Part shown: one piece after another, positions 35,701-47,679 of the stretch
Numbering within the stretch: the stretch's first letter is position 1
Layout of the letters: every line of letters begins with the position of its first letter
From: Streptomyces roseofulvus
Lineage (GTDB): Bacteria; Actinomycetota; Actinomycetes; Streptomycetales; Streptomycetaceae
NCBI RefSeq assembly: GCF_039534915.1
Contig: NZ_BAAAWE010000001.1
Span: 4,836,001-4,900,000 of the forward strand
Direction: 5' to 3'
Length of the DNA: 64,000 bases
The notes under the pieces: model-generated
What the model was told of the DNA's origin: nothing
The model's database searches: none
Seen by the model: only the letters and a program-made list of their open reading frames with translations
Program-made: the position numbers and the translations under genes

Positions 35701-36235
35701 GCGCATGGTGCTCCCGACCGGCAAGGCGCGCCTGTTCGACGGCCGCTCCGGCGAGCCGTTCCCGGACCCGATCTCGGTCGGGTACATGTACATCCTCAAG
35801 CTGCACCACCTGGTCGACGACAAGCTGCACGCGCGTTCGACCGGTCCGTACTCGATGATCACCCAGCAGCCGCTGGGTGGTAAGGCCCAGTTCGGTGGCC
35901 AGCGCTTCGGTGAGATGGAGGTGTGGGCGCTGGAGGCTTACGGCGCCGCGTACGCCCTCCAGGAGCTGCTGACGATCAAGTCCGACGACGTGACCGGCCG
36001 CGTGAAGGTGTACGAGGCCATCGTCAAGGGCGAGAACATCCCTGAGCCCGGCATCCCCGAGTCCTTCAAGGTGCTCATCAAGGAGATGCAGTCCCTGTGC
36101 CTCAACGTGGAGGTGCTGTCCTCGGACGGCATGTCCATCGAGATGCGCGACACCGACGAGGACGTCTTCCGCGCAGCGGAGGAGCTCGGCATCGACCTGT
36201 CCCGGCGCGAGCCGAGCAGCGTCGAAGAGGTCTGA
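32753..36235 (+). CDS. rpoB: DNA-directed RNA polymerase subunit beta
   Basis: 1160-residue catalytic subunit. The start is TTG 32753, with GGAAGGA 8 bp upstream, giving the LAASRNAS N-terminus expected for streptomycetes; frames further upstream add unrelated residues. The rifampicin-binding segment reads SQLSQFMDQNNPLSG and THKRRLSALGPGG, that is, the sensitive wild-type residues at all classical resistance positions. Other marks are the switch segment GDKLAGRHGNKG and the C-terminal QPLGGKAQFGGQRFGEMEVWA. A 14-bp stem-loop separates it from rpoC. Confidence 0.98.
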   Translation: MAASRNASNNMNTGASTAPLRISFAKIKEPLEVPNLLALQTESFDWLLGNAAWKARVEAALESGQDVPTKSGLEEIFEEISPIEDFSGSMSLTFRDHRFEPPKNSIDECKDRDFTYGAPLFVTAEFTNNETGEIKSQTVFMGDFPLMTNKGTFVINGTERVVVSQLVRSPGVYFDSSIDKTSDKDIFSAKIIPSRGAWLEMEIDKRDLVGVRIDRKRKQSVTVLLKALGWTTEQILQEFGEYESMRATLEKDHTQGQDDALLDIYRKLRPGEPPTREAAQTLLENLYFNPKRYDLAKVGRYKVNKKLGADEPLDAGILTTDDIIATIKYLVKLHAGETETIGENGNEIVVETDDIDHFGNRRLRNVGELIQNQVRTGLARMERVVRERMTTQDVEAITPQTLINIRPVVASIKEFFGTSQLSQFMDQNNPLSGLTHKRRLSALGPGGLSRERAGFEVRDVHPSHYGRMCPIETPEGPNIGLIGSLASYGRVNAFGFIETPYRKVVDGQVTDEVDYVTADEEDRFVIAQANAALDDELRFTENRVLVRKRGGEVDYVEPSDVDYMDVSPRQMVSVATAMIPFLEHDDANRALMGANMMRQAVPLIKAEAPLVGTGMEYRCATDAGDVLKADKAGVVQELSADYITVANDDGTYNTYRLHKFSRSNQGTSVNQKVVVSEGDHVIEGQVLADGPATEDGEMALGKNLLVAFMPWEGHNYEDAIILSQRLVQDDVLSSIHIEEHEVDARDTKLGPEEITRDIPNVSEEVLADLDERGIIRIGAEVVAGDILVGKVTPKGETELTPEERLLRAIFGEKAREVRDTSLKVPHGETGKVIGVRVFDREEGDELPPGVNQLVRVYVAQKRKITDGDKLAGRHGNKGVISKILPIEDMPFLEDGTPVDIILNPLGVPSRMNPGQVLEIHLGWLASRGWDVSGLADEWAQRLQAIGADQVAPGTNVATPVFDGAREDELAGLLQHTIPNRDGERMVLPTGKARLFDGRSGEPFPDPISVGYMYILKLHHLVDDKLHARSTGPYSMITQQPLGGKAQFGGQRFGEMEVWALEAYGAAYALQELLTIKSDDVTGRVKVYEAIVKGENIPEPGIPESFKVLIKEMQSLCLNVEVLSSDGMSIEMRDTDEDVFRAAEELGIDLSRREPSSVEEV

Positions 36236-36242
36236 CGGGAGT

Positions 36243-36274
36243 CCGGCGGACCTTGAGTGATCAAGGTCCGCCGG
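36243..36274 (+). other. Stem-loop between rpoB and rpoC
   Basis: CCGGCGGACCTTGA, tetraloop GTGA, then the exact complement. There is no T-run, so it is more likely a processing or stability element than a terminator. Confidence 0.6.
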
Positions 36275-36333
36275 CCCCAGGACCCCCGTATCAGACCCCA
36301 CAGCCTTACAACCCTGAGAGGGATTGACGCATA

Positions 36334-40233
<3,900 letters not shown>

Positions 40234-40245
40234 GAGCGCGTGAAA

Positions 40246-40285
40246 CCGCAGGGCGGCACCCCTTTCCGGGGGTGCCGCCCTGCGG
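40246..40285. terminator. Bidirectional terminator between rpoC and the tail element
   Basis: A 17-bp perfect stem (CCGCAGGGCGGCACCCC with its complement at 40269-40285) lies 12 bp after the rpoC stop and 4 bp beyond the stop of the convergent leftmost element gene. It can end transcription from both sides. Confidence 0.85.
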
Positions 40286-40289
40286 CGTT

Positions 40290-40553
40290 TCAGCGGGTGG
40301 TCACTTCCCAGAGGGCGACCAGGACGCCCGCTCCGGCGGTGAGGGCGGCGACGGAGGCGAGCGGCCAGCGGGCGCGCTCCAGGGCGTCGAGCCGGGCCTC
40401 GTGGTCGGCGAGCTGCTTGTCGGTCTGGTCGCTGCGCTGGACGAGCAGGGCGAGCGAGCCGTCGACGCGGGCGAAGCCGGCTTCGAGGGTGCCGCGGAGC
40501 CGCTCCAGTTCGAGCGCGACCGCGACCGGGTCGTTCGGGTCAGCCTCGGTCAT
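40290..40553 (-). CDS. Holin-associated small membrane protein (XhlA-like layout)
   Basis: 87 residues (89 if started at the GTG at 40559). A long helical, heptad-like segment (residues 12-60, with VDGSLALLVQRSDQTDKQLA) precedes one C-terminal transmembrane helix (ASVAALTAGAGVLVALW). This coiled-coil plus single-helix layout resembles haemolysin XhlA-like proteins found next to holins and endolysins. It overlaps the holin-like gene and is last in the tail/lysis operon. Confidence 0.65.
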   Translation of the reverse strand: MTEADPNDPVAVALELERLRGTLEAGFARVDGSLALLVQRSDQTDKQLADHEARLDALERARWPLASVAALTAGAGVLVALWEVTTR

Positions 40554-40773
40554 CGGCACCGTCCCGGTCCGTCCGCAGCCAGGAGGGCAGCAGGCGCTGG
40601 ACGGCGGGGACCGCCATGGCCCGGGTCAGGGCGCCGGCGACGGCGAGCGCTCCGGCGACCCAGGGGAGGGTGGCGGGGAGGCCGGAGGCGTCGACGAGGG
40701 CCGGCAGGACCAGGGCGAGGGCGACGGCGGTCTGCAGCACGGTACGGGCCGTGCGCTTCGCGGCTTCGGACAT
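40540..40773 (-). CDS. Holin-like membrane protein
   Basis: 77 residues with two hydrophobic helices (about 14-32 and 35-55) and a charged C-terminus (RTDRDGADD), the size and layout of streptomycete phage holins that open the membrane for the endolysin. It lies 12 bp downstream of the amidase gene. Assignment rests on topology and context. Confidence 0.7.
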   Translation of the reverse strand: MSEAAKRTARTVLQTAVALALVLPALVDASGLPATLPWVAGALAVAGALTRAMAVPAVQRLLPSWLRTDRDGADDRG

Positions 40774-40785
40774 GGGGGTCTCTCC

Positions 40786-41715
40786 TTACGGGGTGTACGG
40801 GACCTTCAGCGCGTTCCAGGAGGCGGCGCCGGGCCAGCCGTCGGCGTCGGCGCCGCGGAAGCCGAGCTTGCGCTGCCAGGCCGCGTACGACCGGCGGTCG
40901 GCCTCGGACCAGCGGGGGCCGGGGCCGACCCGGTAGCGCCCGCAGCCCTCGGCCGTCAGCCGGCGGCCCATCGCCGTGATCACCGGGGAGCTCGGGGCGT
41001 TCCGGAAGAACTGGGTGCCGGGGAAGGGGTGGTGCCTGGGGGCGGCGGGCTTCGCGGGCGCGGTCGGCCGGGCGGCGGGGGCGGCACCGAGCCGCTTCTG
41101 CACCCGGTCGCGCATCCCCGGCATGCCGAAGCCCTTGGGGTCGCTCTTCCAGTCGGACCACTCCAGGTGGCCGATGACGGACCTGGCGCCCCAGCCGTGG
41201 GCCCGGCAGAGCGCGGCGGAGACCCGTTCGACGGCGTCGAGCTGGGCGGCCGGCCAGGGGTCGGTGCCGTCGCCGAGGTTGACGCACTCGAAGCCGTAGA
41301 AGCGGGAGTTGCCGTCGACGGCGCCGGGGCTGCCCTGGTGCTCGCGGGGGGCCGGCGGCCGGTCGCCGTACGCCTCGGTGACGACGGCCCGCAGCACGGC
41401 CGGGTCGCCGCCGCCGGCGTGGTTGGCGCGTCCGCCGGACACCAGGTGGACGGTGCCGTCCTTGGCGATCACGCCGTGGCAGAGCGGGCCGGGGAGGCCG
41501 GCGTAGCCGTCGACGCACAGCGCGACGGAGGACGCGGTGCCGCTGGACACGGTGTGGTGGATCATCACGCCGGCGACGGGACCCCAGGCGCCGGCGTGGT
41601 TGCGGTGGTGGGTGCGCCAGCCGGGGTGCTCGACGACGGTGACGCCTTCGGCGCGGAGCGCGGCGAGGAGCCGGTCCGCGGAGAGGGGAGTGGCCAACTG
41701 TTCTCCTCCAGACAT
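40786..41715 (-). CDS. N-acetylmuramoyl-L-alanine amidase (endolysin) with wall-binding domain
   Basis: 309 residues. The N-terminal Amidase_2 domain cuts the MurNAc-L-Ala bond: zinc ligands in VMIHHTVSSG and in SVIGHLEWSDWKSDPKGF, plus ECVNLGDG. A Pro/Ala linker (about 215-232) leads to a C-terminal domain (FFRNAPSSPVITAMGRRL, then CGRYRVGPGPRWSEADRRSY and WQRKLGFRGADADGWPG) of the peptidoglycan-binding type common on actinophage lysins. With the holin it provides cell lysis for particle release. Confidence 0.92.
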   Translation of the reverse strand: MSGGEQLATPLSADRLLAALRAEGVTVVEHPGWRTHHRNHAGAWGPVAGVMIHHTVSSGTASSVALCVDGYAGLPGPLCHGVIAKDGTVHLVSGGRANHAGGGDPAVLRAVVTEAYGDRPPAPREHQGSPGAVDGNSRFYGFECVNLGDGTDPWPAAQLDAVERVSAALCRAHGWGARSVIGHLEWSDWKSDPKGFGMPGMRDRVQKRLGAAPAARPTAPAKPAAPRHHPFPGTQFFRNAPSSPVITAMGRRLTAEGCGRYRVGPGPRWSEADRRSYAAWQRKLGFRGADADGWPGAASWNALKVPYTP

Positions 41716-41716
41716 G

Positions 41717-41745
41717 CGAAGGCCCCGGCCGTCGGCGGCGCGGGG
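41717..41745 (-). terminator. Intergenic hairpin before lysin gene
   Basis: On the minus strand GCCCCG(C)GCCG-CCGA-CGGCCGGGGC, with one bulged base, then CTTCG. It is one of three similar hairpins in the element. Confidence 0.5.
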
Positions 41746-41770
41746 CGGGCGTGCGGGGCGGTGCGCGGGG

Positions 41771-42184
41771 TTACGGGGCGGGCTCCGGTTCCGGCGCCGG
41801 CTCGGGCTCCGGGGCGGGGGCCGGTGCCGGGGCCCAGGCGGCGCAGAGCGCGGCGGAGGCGGCCCGGCGGGTCTCGAAGTCGGCCAGCGCGGCGGTGACG
41901 GCCCGGACGACCGCCGCCGGGTCGGGGACGACCGGGCGGCCGTTCGCCGGCTGGACCATGGCGAGGCCGTGGCCGCGGAGCTGGGTGCCGCTCTCGCCGT
42001 CCTCGACGACCTGGGCGGTGACGTACACCGCCGGGTACTCGCCGGTCATCGGGTCGAGCTGCAGCGGGCCGCCGAGGGTGTTGTCGTACAGGCGCAGGGC
42101 GACGGTGTGGCCGCCCTCGGCGACGGTGCCGCGGCCCGCGTAGTCGATCTCGACGCCCCAGGGCTGGTTCGGGTCGGGGATCAC
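41771..42184 (-). CDS. Unknown tail-operon protein
   Basis: 137 residues, no recognised domain. The first 100 residues look like a small beta-rich domain (VEIDYAGRGTVAEGGHTVALRLYDN), and the end is a low-complexity Pro/Ala/Glu run (PAPEPEPAPEPEPAP). It starts at GTG 42184 with GAGAGGA at good spacing. It lies between minor tail proteins and the lysin, so it is probably a minor structural or assembly protein. Confidence 0.7.
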   Translation of the reverse strand: MIPDPNQPWGVEIDYAGRGTVAEGGHTVALRLYDNTLGGPLQLDPMTGEYPAVYVTAQVVEDGESGTQLRGHGLAMVQPANGRPVVPDPAAVVRAVTAALADFETRRAASAALCAAWAPAPAPAPEPEPAPEPEPAP

Positions 42185-42215
42185 GGTGCTGTCCTCTCTG
42201 AGCGGGGCGGGCGGG

Positions 42216-42854
42216 TCAGGTCTGGCGGCCGTGCATCAGGACCGGCTTGGCGTAGACCGTGCCCGAGGCGCTGGTGACCTGGGCCTGGATCTCCACGGTG
42301 ACGTCCTTGCCGAAGTCGGCCTGCATGTCGTCGGTGACGACGCCGGTGTGGTCGAAGACGGTGCCGGCGGCCACGGTCGCGCCGAACTGGACGCCGCCGA
42401 CCATCACCCGGATCTGCCCGGTGGCGCCGGAGGAGACCCGGGTGAACATCCGGAGCCGCATCTTGGGCTGCCAGATCGGGTTCTGCGACTGGGCGATGGT
42501 CGTCCACGCGGTGGTGACGCTGGTCGCCGGCCAGTTCGCCGAGGCCATGTCCTGCGGCGGCAGCATCGGCAGCCAGGGCCGGGCGAGGCCGCCGCTGAGG
42601 ATGTCGTCGGAGAGGATCTCGTGGCCGTAGGCGTCGTTGAACCGCAGCACGGGCTTGGTGCCGCCCGGGCCGCTGGTGGTGAGGTGGGCGACGACGGTGA
42701 CCGGGTCCTCCGGCTTGGGCTGCCGCTTCAGCGTCAGCGAGCCGTTGGTGATCTCGGTCAGCGGCGGGCGGGTGTGGACCGCCGTGGAAAGGGCGTTGAG
42801 CCGGCGTTCCATCTGGATCAGCCGGTCGATGATGTCCTCGGGCAGCAGTGCCAT
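42216..42854 (-). CDS. Minor tail protein
   Basis: 212 residues. A short N-terminal coiled-coil segment (EDIIDRLIQMERRLNALS) is followed by a beta-rich domain with repeated short strands (VRFNDAYGHEIL-like turn, GQIRVMVGGVQFGAT, VYAKPVLMHGRQT). This is typical of trimeric tail-tip or fibre-base proteins. The start overlaps the preceding tail gene stop by one base (TGATG), so the two are translationally coupled. Confidence 0.7.
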   Translation of the reverse strand: MALLPEDIIDRLIQMERRLNALSTAVHTRPPLTEITNGSLTLKRQPKPEDPVTVVAHLTTSGPGGTKPVLRFNDAYGHEILSDDILSGGLARPWLPMLPPQDMASANWPATSVTTAWTTIAQSQNPIWQPKMRLRMFTRVSSGATGQIRVMVGGVQFGATVAAGTVFDHTGVVTDDMQADFGKDVTVEIQAQVTSASGTVYAKPVLMHGRQT

Positions 42855-43954
42855 CAGGCTTTCTCCAGGGCGAGTTCGGCGGTGTCGGGGCGGCCCCGCT
42901 CGGCCGGCCGGACCTTGACGCCGACGATCCGGAAGCGGGCGTCGAGGCCCGTCGGGTGCCATTCGTCGGTGATCCGGATGCGGGCGGTGCGGCCGAGGAG
43001 CGCCGGGGGCACGATCCCGGAGAGCCGGATGCTGATCTCGGGGATCTGCACCGAGCCCTCGGCTTCGGTGAGCGCGGCCCGGGCCAGCGCGTCGAGCGCG
43101 GCCTTGTCGCTGATGTCGTTGTAGTCGGTGGAGATGTCCAGCTGGGGCCAGCGGTCCGGCAGCCCGGTCGCGGTGACCTCCGCGGACAGCGTCGGCCGGG
43201 ACTCGGCGGCGGCGTTGGCGTTGGTGCCGGCGCCGCGGGCGAGCGAGGTGGTGCCGCCGCGGGTGGCGTCGTCCGGCAGGGAGTAGCTGAGGATCGTGCC
43301 GGGCCGGTCGAAGACCATGTCCGTGGCGCCGGTGCGGATCTTGGGGGAGCCGAGCCGGAGCCGGCGGACCCGCTGCCCGTGCGTCGGGTCGCGGTAGACG
43401 AGGATCTGGTACTCGAAGCCGTCCTCGTAGGCGCCGAGCTGGTCGAGCGCCTCCTGGTAGGCGGTCTCGTCGCCGAGCCGGTAGGAGACGGTGCGCGGCA
43501 CGGGCTCCGAGGGGACGTCGTCGCCCGGCTCGACGCGGCTCGCGCCGAGGCCGGCGCCGAGCCGGTCCCACAGGTCGCGGGCGATGTCGAACTGCTCGAC
43601 CTGGTTGTACTTGATGTCGGTGCGGATCCGGCGGCGGCCCGCGTACGAGTCGAAGGTGGCGGCCTGGACGCCGAGGGTGACCACGCCCCGGTCGCTGCTC
43701 TGGAGGTTGGTGGTCCAGACGATGCCGCCCCACCACAGGTAACCGCCGCGCTCCAGGTAGACGGTGGTGCGGCCGGGTTTGATCTGGTGGGCCCGGTCGG
43801 CCATCGCGCGGTCGGGAACGGGGACGGTGCCGGAGAGCGAGCCGGCGCGGCCGATGTAGTCCTCGAAGGAGACGTCCCGCAGCGGCAGGATGTCGAGGGT
43901 GTGGTCGGTCACCAGGTCGCAGAAGATGGCCCGGTAGGGCGTGTCGAGACTCAT
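42854..43954 (-). CDS. Siphophage tail-tip protein (Gp37-like)
   Basis: 366 residues. The N-terminus (FCDLVTDHTLDILPLRDVSFEDYIG) and the middle segment (WGGIVWTTNLQSSDRG, then FDSYAGRRRIRTD) resemble the Gp37-like tail proteins of actinobacterial siphophages, which act like baseplate-hub components. The C-terminal half repeats the alternating beta/insertion layout. The match is by recognition, without a search. It is flanked by fibre genes and a coupled minor tail gene. Confidence 0.75.
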   Translation of the reverse strand: MSLDTPYRAIFCDLVTDHTLDILPLRDVSFEDYIGRAGSLSGTVPVPDRAMADRAHQIKPGRTTVYLERGGYLWWGGIVWTTNLQSSDRGVVTLGVQAATFDSYAGRRRIRTDIKYNQVEQFDIARDLWDRLGAGLGASRVEPGDDVPSEPVPRTVSYRLGDETAYQEALDQLGAYEDGFEYQILVYRDPTHGQRVRRLRLGSPKIRTGATDMVFDRPGTILSYSLPDDATRGGTTSLARGAGTNANAAAESRPTLSAEVTATGLPDRWPQLDISTDYNDISDKAALDALARAALTEAEGSVQIPEISIRLSGIVPPALLGRTARIRITDEWHPTGLDARFRIVGVKVRPAERGRPDTAELALEKA

Positions 43955-43961
43955 GCGGACC

Positions 43962-45104
43962 TCACGGGAGGATGTAGGTGGCGCTGACGCGGACGTTCCG
44001 GCCGTTGACGAGGGCGCCGTTCGAGGACCAGGTGCGCAGGGTGACCTGGCCGCTGGTGGAGAGCCAGGCGGTGCCTTCGGCGAAGCCGTCGGAGACCACC
44101 GCGTCCATGCCGACGGCGGTGCGCCAGCCGGCCGGCAGGGTGCAGAGGGGCTCGTCGACGATGTTGCCGGCGCTGTTGGCGTCGATCTGCGGGCCGGTGC
44201 GGTTGACGGTGACCGTCATGGTGCACAGCCCGCTCCGGGTGCGCCGGGCGTCGTAGGAGACGAGGGCCCAGTTGGGGAGCGCGACCGCGCCGGACGTGGT
44301 CGTCTCGGACTCCACGGGCGGGTGGTAGGTCGCCCAGACGGTGCCGTTCCACCGCTGGAGGACCCCGTTGTGCTCGCGGAACTGGCCGGCGTAGCTGCCG
44401 ACCGAGAGCGCGCTCTGCGGCGCGATGCCGCCGATCTCCCGGGGGTACGCGACCCACTCGGTGCCGCTCCACCGCTGGAGGTGGCGGGCGGTGTGGTTGT
44501 CCTGGTACTGGCCCGGATAGGAGCCCGGCACACCGGCGTTGTTGTAGACGGGCAGGATGCCGCCGACGGCCGCGACCGTGGTGCGCAGGTCGGTCAGGTC
44601 GCCGCCGGTCCAGTCGATGCCGCCGGTGCCGGCCGAGGTCCCGGCCTTGACGCGGACGGTGAACAGCGGCAGCGACGTGGCCGGCGCGGGCGGAGCGACG
44701 GGGGTGGCCGACGGCTGGCCGACGACGATCTCCAGACCGGCCTCGTAGGCGCCGCCGTTGTCGGCGTCGGCGTCGCGGACGCGGAGCACGACGAGGTCGA
44801 TCCGCGGGTGCAGCGGGTTGCCGTCGCCGAAGGTGAGGACGGTGTCCCCGTCGAGGGTGACGGGGTACGCGCCCTGCTCCGGCGGGCCCTGGACGACGGC
44901 CCGCCCCGCGTGGACGGTCGAGGTCATCGGCCCGCTGCCGGTCATGGACAGGCCGCCGACCCGGTACTGGCCGTCCGCGGAGCCCGGCAGGACGCCGGAG
45001 CGGGAGGCGAGCGGGGTGGTCGGGGTGACGGCCCCGACCTGGGTCAGGCGGGTCGTCTGGCGGGTCTGGCCGGTGGGCAGCAGCCAGCCGGGACGCACAG
45101 CCAT
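43962..45104 (-). CDS. Tail fibre paralogue 3
   Basis: 380 residues. It shares an N-terminal module with its two neighbours (GWLLPTGQTRQTTRLTQVG, then IDLVVLRVRD) and two copies of the central unit GQYQDNHTARHLQRWSGTEW and GQFREHNGVLQRWNGTVW. The C-terminal 110 residues (from about NWALVSYDARRTR) differ completely from the other two. This pattern fits receptor-binding fibres with a conserved attachment end and a variable tip. A ribosome site AAAGGAGA precedes the ATG at 45104. Confidence 0.8.
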   Translation of the reverse strand: MAVRPGWLLPTGQTRQTTRLTQVGAVTPTTPLASRSGVLPGSADGQYRVGGLSMTGSGPMTSTVHAGRAVVQGPPEQGAYPVTLDGDTVLTFGDGNPLHPRIDLVVLRVRDADADNGGAYEAGLEIVVGQPSATPVAPPAPATSLPLFTVRVKAGTSAGTGGIDWTGGDLTDLRTTVAAVGGILPVYNNAGVPGSYPGQYQDNHTARHLQRWSGTEWVAYPREIGGIAPQSALSVGSYAGQFREHNGVLQRWNGTVWATYHPPVESETTTSGAVALPNWALVSYDARRTRSGLCTMTVTVNRTGPQIDANSAGNIVDEPLCTLPAGWRTAVGMDAVVSDGFAEGTAWLSTSGQVTLRTWSSNGALVNGRNVRVSATYILP

Positions 45105-45141
45105 GGGGTTCTCCTTTCGGTGGGGGGGAGGCGGCGGCCGG

Positions 45142-46344
45142 CTACGGCAGCGGGTCGACCTTGATGTACGTGTTGTCGAAGAACGCCTTGACGGCCGGGG
45201 TGGTGGGGACGACCCGGAAGAAGGCGGTGAGCGTGTAGGTCTCGCCCGGGGTCAGGTTGGAGATCCGGCGGACGGAGGAGGCCGTGGTCGTCGTCGTGCT
45301 CGCGGAGTAGATCCCGTACTCGTCCTCGGGAGGGGAGACGACCGTGCCGCCCCGGGAGAGTTCGAGCGCCATGTACGAGTAGAGGTCGTCGCGGGCCCGC
45401 ATGCGGCAGCCGAAGGCGACGGCGACCGCCTTCGACGGCGGGGCGGTGAAGGAGACCCTGAGCGGGTTGGTGGTGCGGCCCGCCAGCGTCGAGGTGTAGG
45501 TGCCGGACACGGTCTCGCCCTGGTCGGTGCTGTCGGCGAAGTACGGGCCGGGCACGGCCGGCACCCAGGCCGTGCCGTTGTACCGCTGGAGGATGCCGGT
45601 GGTGGAGTCCCGGTACTGGCCGGTGTAGCTCGCGGGGGTGCTGGAGGCCGAGTTCGGGATGATCCCGCCGATCTCCTCCGGGTACGAGACCCAGGCGCCG
45701 CCGTTCCACCGCTGGAGCGGCTGCTTGTTGCCGGTGTCCTGGAACTGGCCCGGGTAGGCACCGGGCTGCGCCGGGCCCTCCAGCGGGAGGATGCCGCCGA
45801 GCCCGACGACCGGGGTGCGCAGGTCCTTGAGCGCGCTGTCCCAGGGGATGCCGCCGTTGCCCGCGCTGACGCCGGCCGGCACGAGCACCTCGTACAGCGC
45901 CAGGCAGCGCGGCCCGGCGGCCGGGGGCTGCGGGTTCGGGTCGGCGGTGCCCTGGATGACCTCCAGCTTCGCCTCGTACCGCTCGTTCTGCGGGTCGACG
46001 TCGTACAGCGAGTCGTAGATCTTCAGGACGATCAGGTCGATGCGGTTGTACTGGGCGTTGCCCGGCGCGAAGGTGACGGTCTCGGAGTTCGGCAGCGTCA
46101 CCGGGTAGGCGCCTTGGGAGATCTCGCCCTGGATGACGGCCCGGCCCTCGGAGACGGTCGCGGTCATCGGGGCGGAGCCGAAGGTCCAGAAGCCGGCGAG
46201 CCGGTACTGGCCGTCGTAGGAGCCGGGCAGGATGCCGGAGCGGACCTGGACCGGGTTGGCGAGGGTGGTGACGCCGAGCTGGGTGAGGCGGGTGTCCTCG
46301 CGGGTCTGGCCGGTCACGGCGAGCCAGCTGCTGCGCAGGTTCAC
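45142..46344 (-). CDS. Tail fibre paralogue 2
   Basis: 400 residues, GTG start at 46344. The N-terminal module (SWLAVTGQTREDTRLTQLG, IDLIVLKIYD) and the two central units (GQFQDTGNKQPLQRWNGG and GQYRDSTTGILQRYNGTAW) match its neighbours. The C-terminal 130 residues form a distinct Thr/Ser-rich beta domain (SFTAPPSKAVAVAFGCRM, ISNLTPGETYTLTAFF), reminiscent of carbohydrate-binding beta-sandwiches. The likely role is binding a cell-surface polymer. Confidence 0.8.
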   Translation of the reverse strand: MNLRSSWLAVTGQTREDTRLTQLGVTTLANPVQVRSGILPGSYDGQYRLAGFWTFGSAPMTATVSEGRAVIQGEISQGAYPVTLPNSETVTFAPGNAQYNRIDLIVLKIYDSLYDVDPQNERYEAKLEVIQGTADPNPQPPAAGPRCLALYEVLVPAGVSAGNGGIPWDSALKDLRTPVVGLGGILPLEGPAQPGAYPGQFQDTGNKQPLQRWNGGAWVSYPEEIGGIIPNSASSTPASYTGQYRDSTTGILQRYNGTAWVPAVPGPYFADSTDQGETVSGTYTSTLAGRTTNPLRVSFTAPPSKAVAVAFGCRMRARDDLYSYMALELSRGGTVVSPPEDEYGIYSASTTTTTASSVRRISNLTPGETYTLTAFFRVVPTTPAVKAFFDNTYIKVDPLP

Positions 46345-46393
46345 GGGGTTCTCCGATCGTGGGAGGGGCGGTGGGGTCGTCGGGCGAGCGGGG

Positions 46394-47590
46394 TCAGGAC
46401 CTGATCCACTCGGCGGCGAGGGTGCAGCCGTAGCCGGAGCCGCCGAGGGTCTTCACCGGCACGGTGCTGTTCTGGAAGCCGGAGAGCTGGAGCGTGTCGC
46501 CCGCGCCGAGCTGGAGCAGGCCGCTGCCGCCGACGCTGACGGCGCCGTTGCCGGCCGGGACGAGCCAGGTGAAGCGGGCCTGGCCGACGCCGCTGACGAG
46601 GATGCGGCAGCCGCGCATGCCGGTCTGGCTGTCGTTGGCGAAGGTGGCGTGGCCGGTGATCCGGTACCAGCCGGCGCGGCTGACGGTGTAGGTGGTGGTG
46701 CCGTTGAAGCCGCCGGTGTCGTCGACCTCGACGGTCGGCAGGCTGAGCGTCGTCCAGGTGCCGGAGGGGATCGTCTGCTGCTGCGCGGTCGTCCACTGGG
46801 TGGCGCCGAACAGCACGGTGGTGGCGCCCTCCGTGTACTGCCAGGCGCCGCCGTCCCAGCGCTGGAGGCCCTTGCCGGTGTCCCGGAACTGCCCGGTGTA
46901 GCCGCCGGTGGCGGTGGTGCTGGGCGCGATGCCGCCGATCGCCTTCGGGTACGAGACCCAGGCGGTGCCGTCCCAGCGCTGGAGCAGCCCGGCGGCGTCC
47001 CGGTACTGGCCGGCGTAGGCACCCTTGTAGCCGCTGGTCGGCATGATCCCGCCGAGGGCGACCACCGGCCAGTGCTGGGTGGTGACGGCGGAGGTGTCCC
47101 AGGCGATGCCGCCGGTGCCGGCCGAGACGCCGCGCGGCACCCGGATCGTGTAGAGCGGCAGGACGCTGCCGGGGGGACTGGCGGGGACCTTCGGGGTGGC
47201 CTCGGGCGTGCCCTTGACGAGACGGACGACGGCCTCGGTGGTGCCGGTCTGGTCGTACGCGTCGTCGACGACGGCGAGCTCGATCAGGTCGATCCGGTCG
47301 TACTCCGCGTTGCCGTCCTCCAGGGTCAGCGTCTCCGGCGCGGTGACCGCGACCAGGTAGGCGCCCTGGGCGGTGTCCTTGCCCTGCACGATCGCGCGGC
47401 CGGTGCCGATGGTGGCCTGCATGGGCGCGCTGCCGGTGAGCAGCAGGCCGCCGGGCAGGACGCCGGGCCGGGAGCGGAGCGGGGTCTCTTCGGCGCTCTG
47501 GCCGCTGGGGGTGAGGAGGGCGGCGAGGGTGAGTCGGGTGTCCTCGCGGGTCTGGCCGGTGGGCTGGAGCCAGGCGGCTCGTACGGTCAT
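46394..47590 (-). CDS. Tail fibre paralogue 1
   Basis: 398 residues. The N-terminal module reads AWLQPTGQTREDTRLTLAAL and IDLIELAVVD, and the central units are GQYRDAAGLLQRWDGTAW and GQFRDTGKGLQRWDGGAW. The C-terminal 130 residues (TYTVSRAGWYRITGHATFAN, then AGDTLQLSGFQN) resemble C1q/TNF-like jelly-roll domains seen at fibre tips. It follows the distal tail gene by 89 bp and is first of the three fibres. Confidence 0.8.
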   Translation of the reverse strand: MTVRAAWLQPTGQTREDTRLTLAALLTPSGQSAEETPLRSRPGVLPGGLLLTGSAPMQATIGTGRAIVQGKDTAQGAYLVAVTAPETLTLEDGNAEYDRIDLIELAVVDDAYDQTGTTEAVVRLVKGTPEATPKVPASPPGSVLPLYTIRVPRGVSAGTGGIAWDTSAVTTQHWPVVALGGIMPTSGYKGAYAGQYRDAAGLLQRWDGTAWVSYPKAIGGIAPSTTATGGYTGQFRDTGKGLQRWDGGAWQYTEGATTVLFGATQWTTAQQQTIPSGTWTTLSLPTVEVDDTGGFNGTTTYTVSRAGWYRITGHATFANDSQTGMRGCRILVSGVGQARFTWLVPAGNGAVSVGGSGLLQLGAGDTLQLSGFQNSTVPVKTLGGSGYGCTLAAEWIRS

Positions 47591-47679
47591 GGGGTCACCT
47601 CGGGGTAGGGGAGGGATGCGGTACGGCCGCCGGGCGGCGGCGCGCGGCGGCCGCCCGGCGGCGCGGGGTCAGGCGCCCG

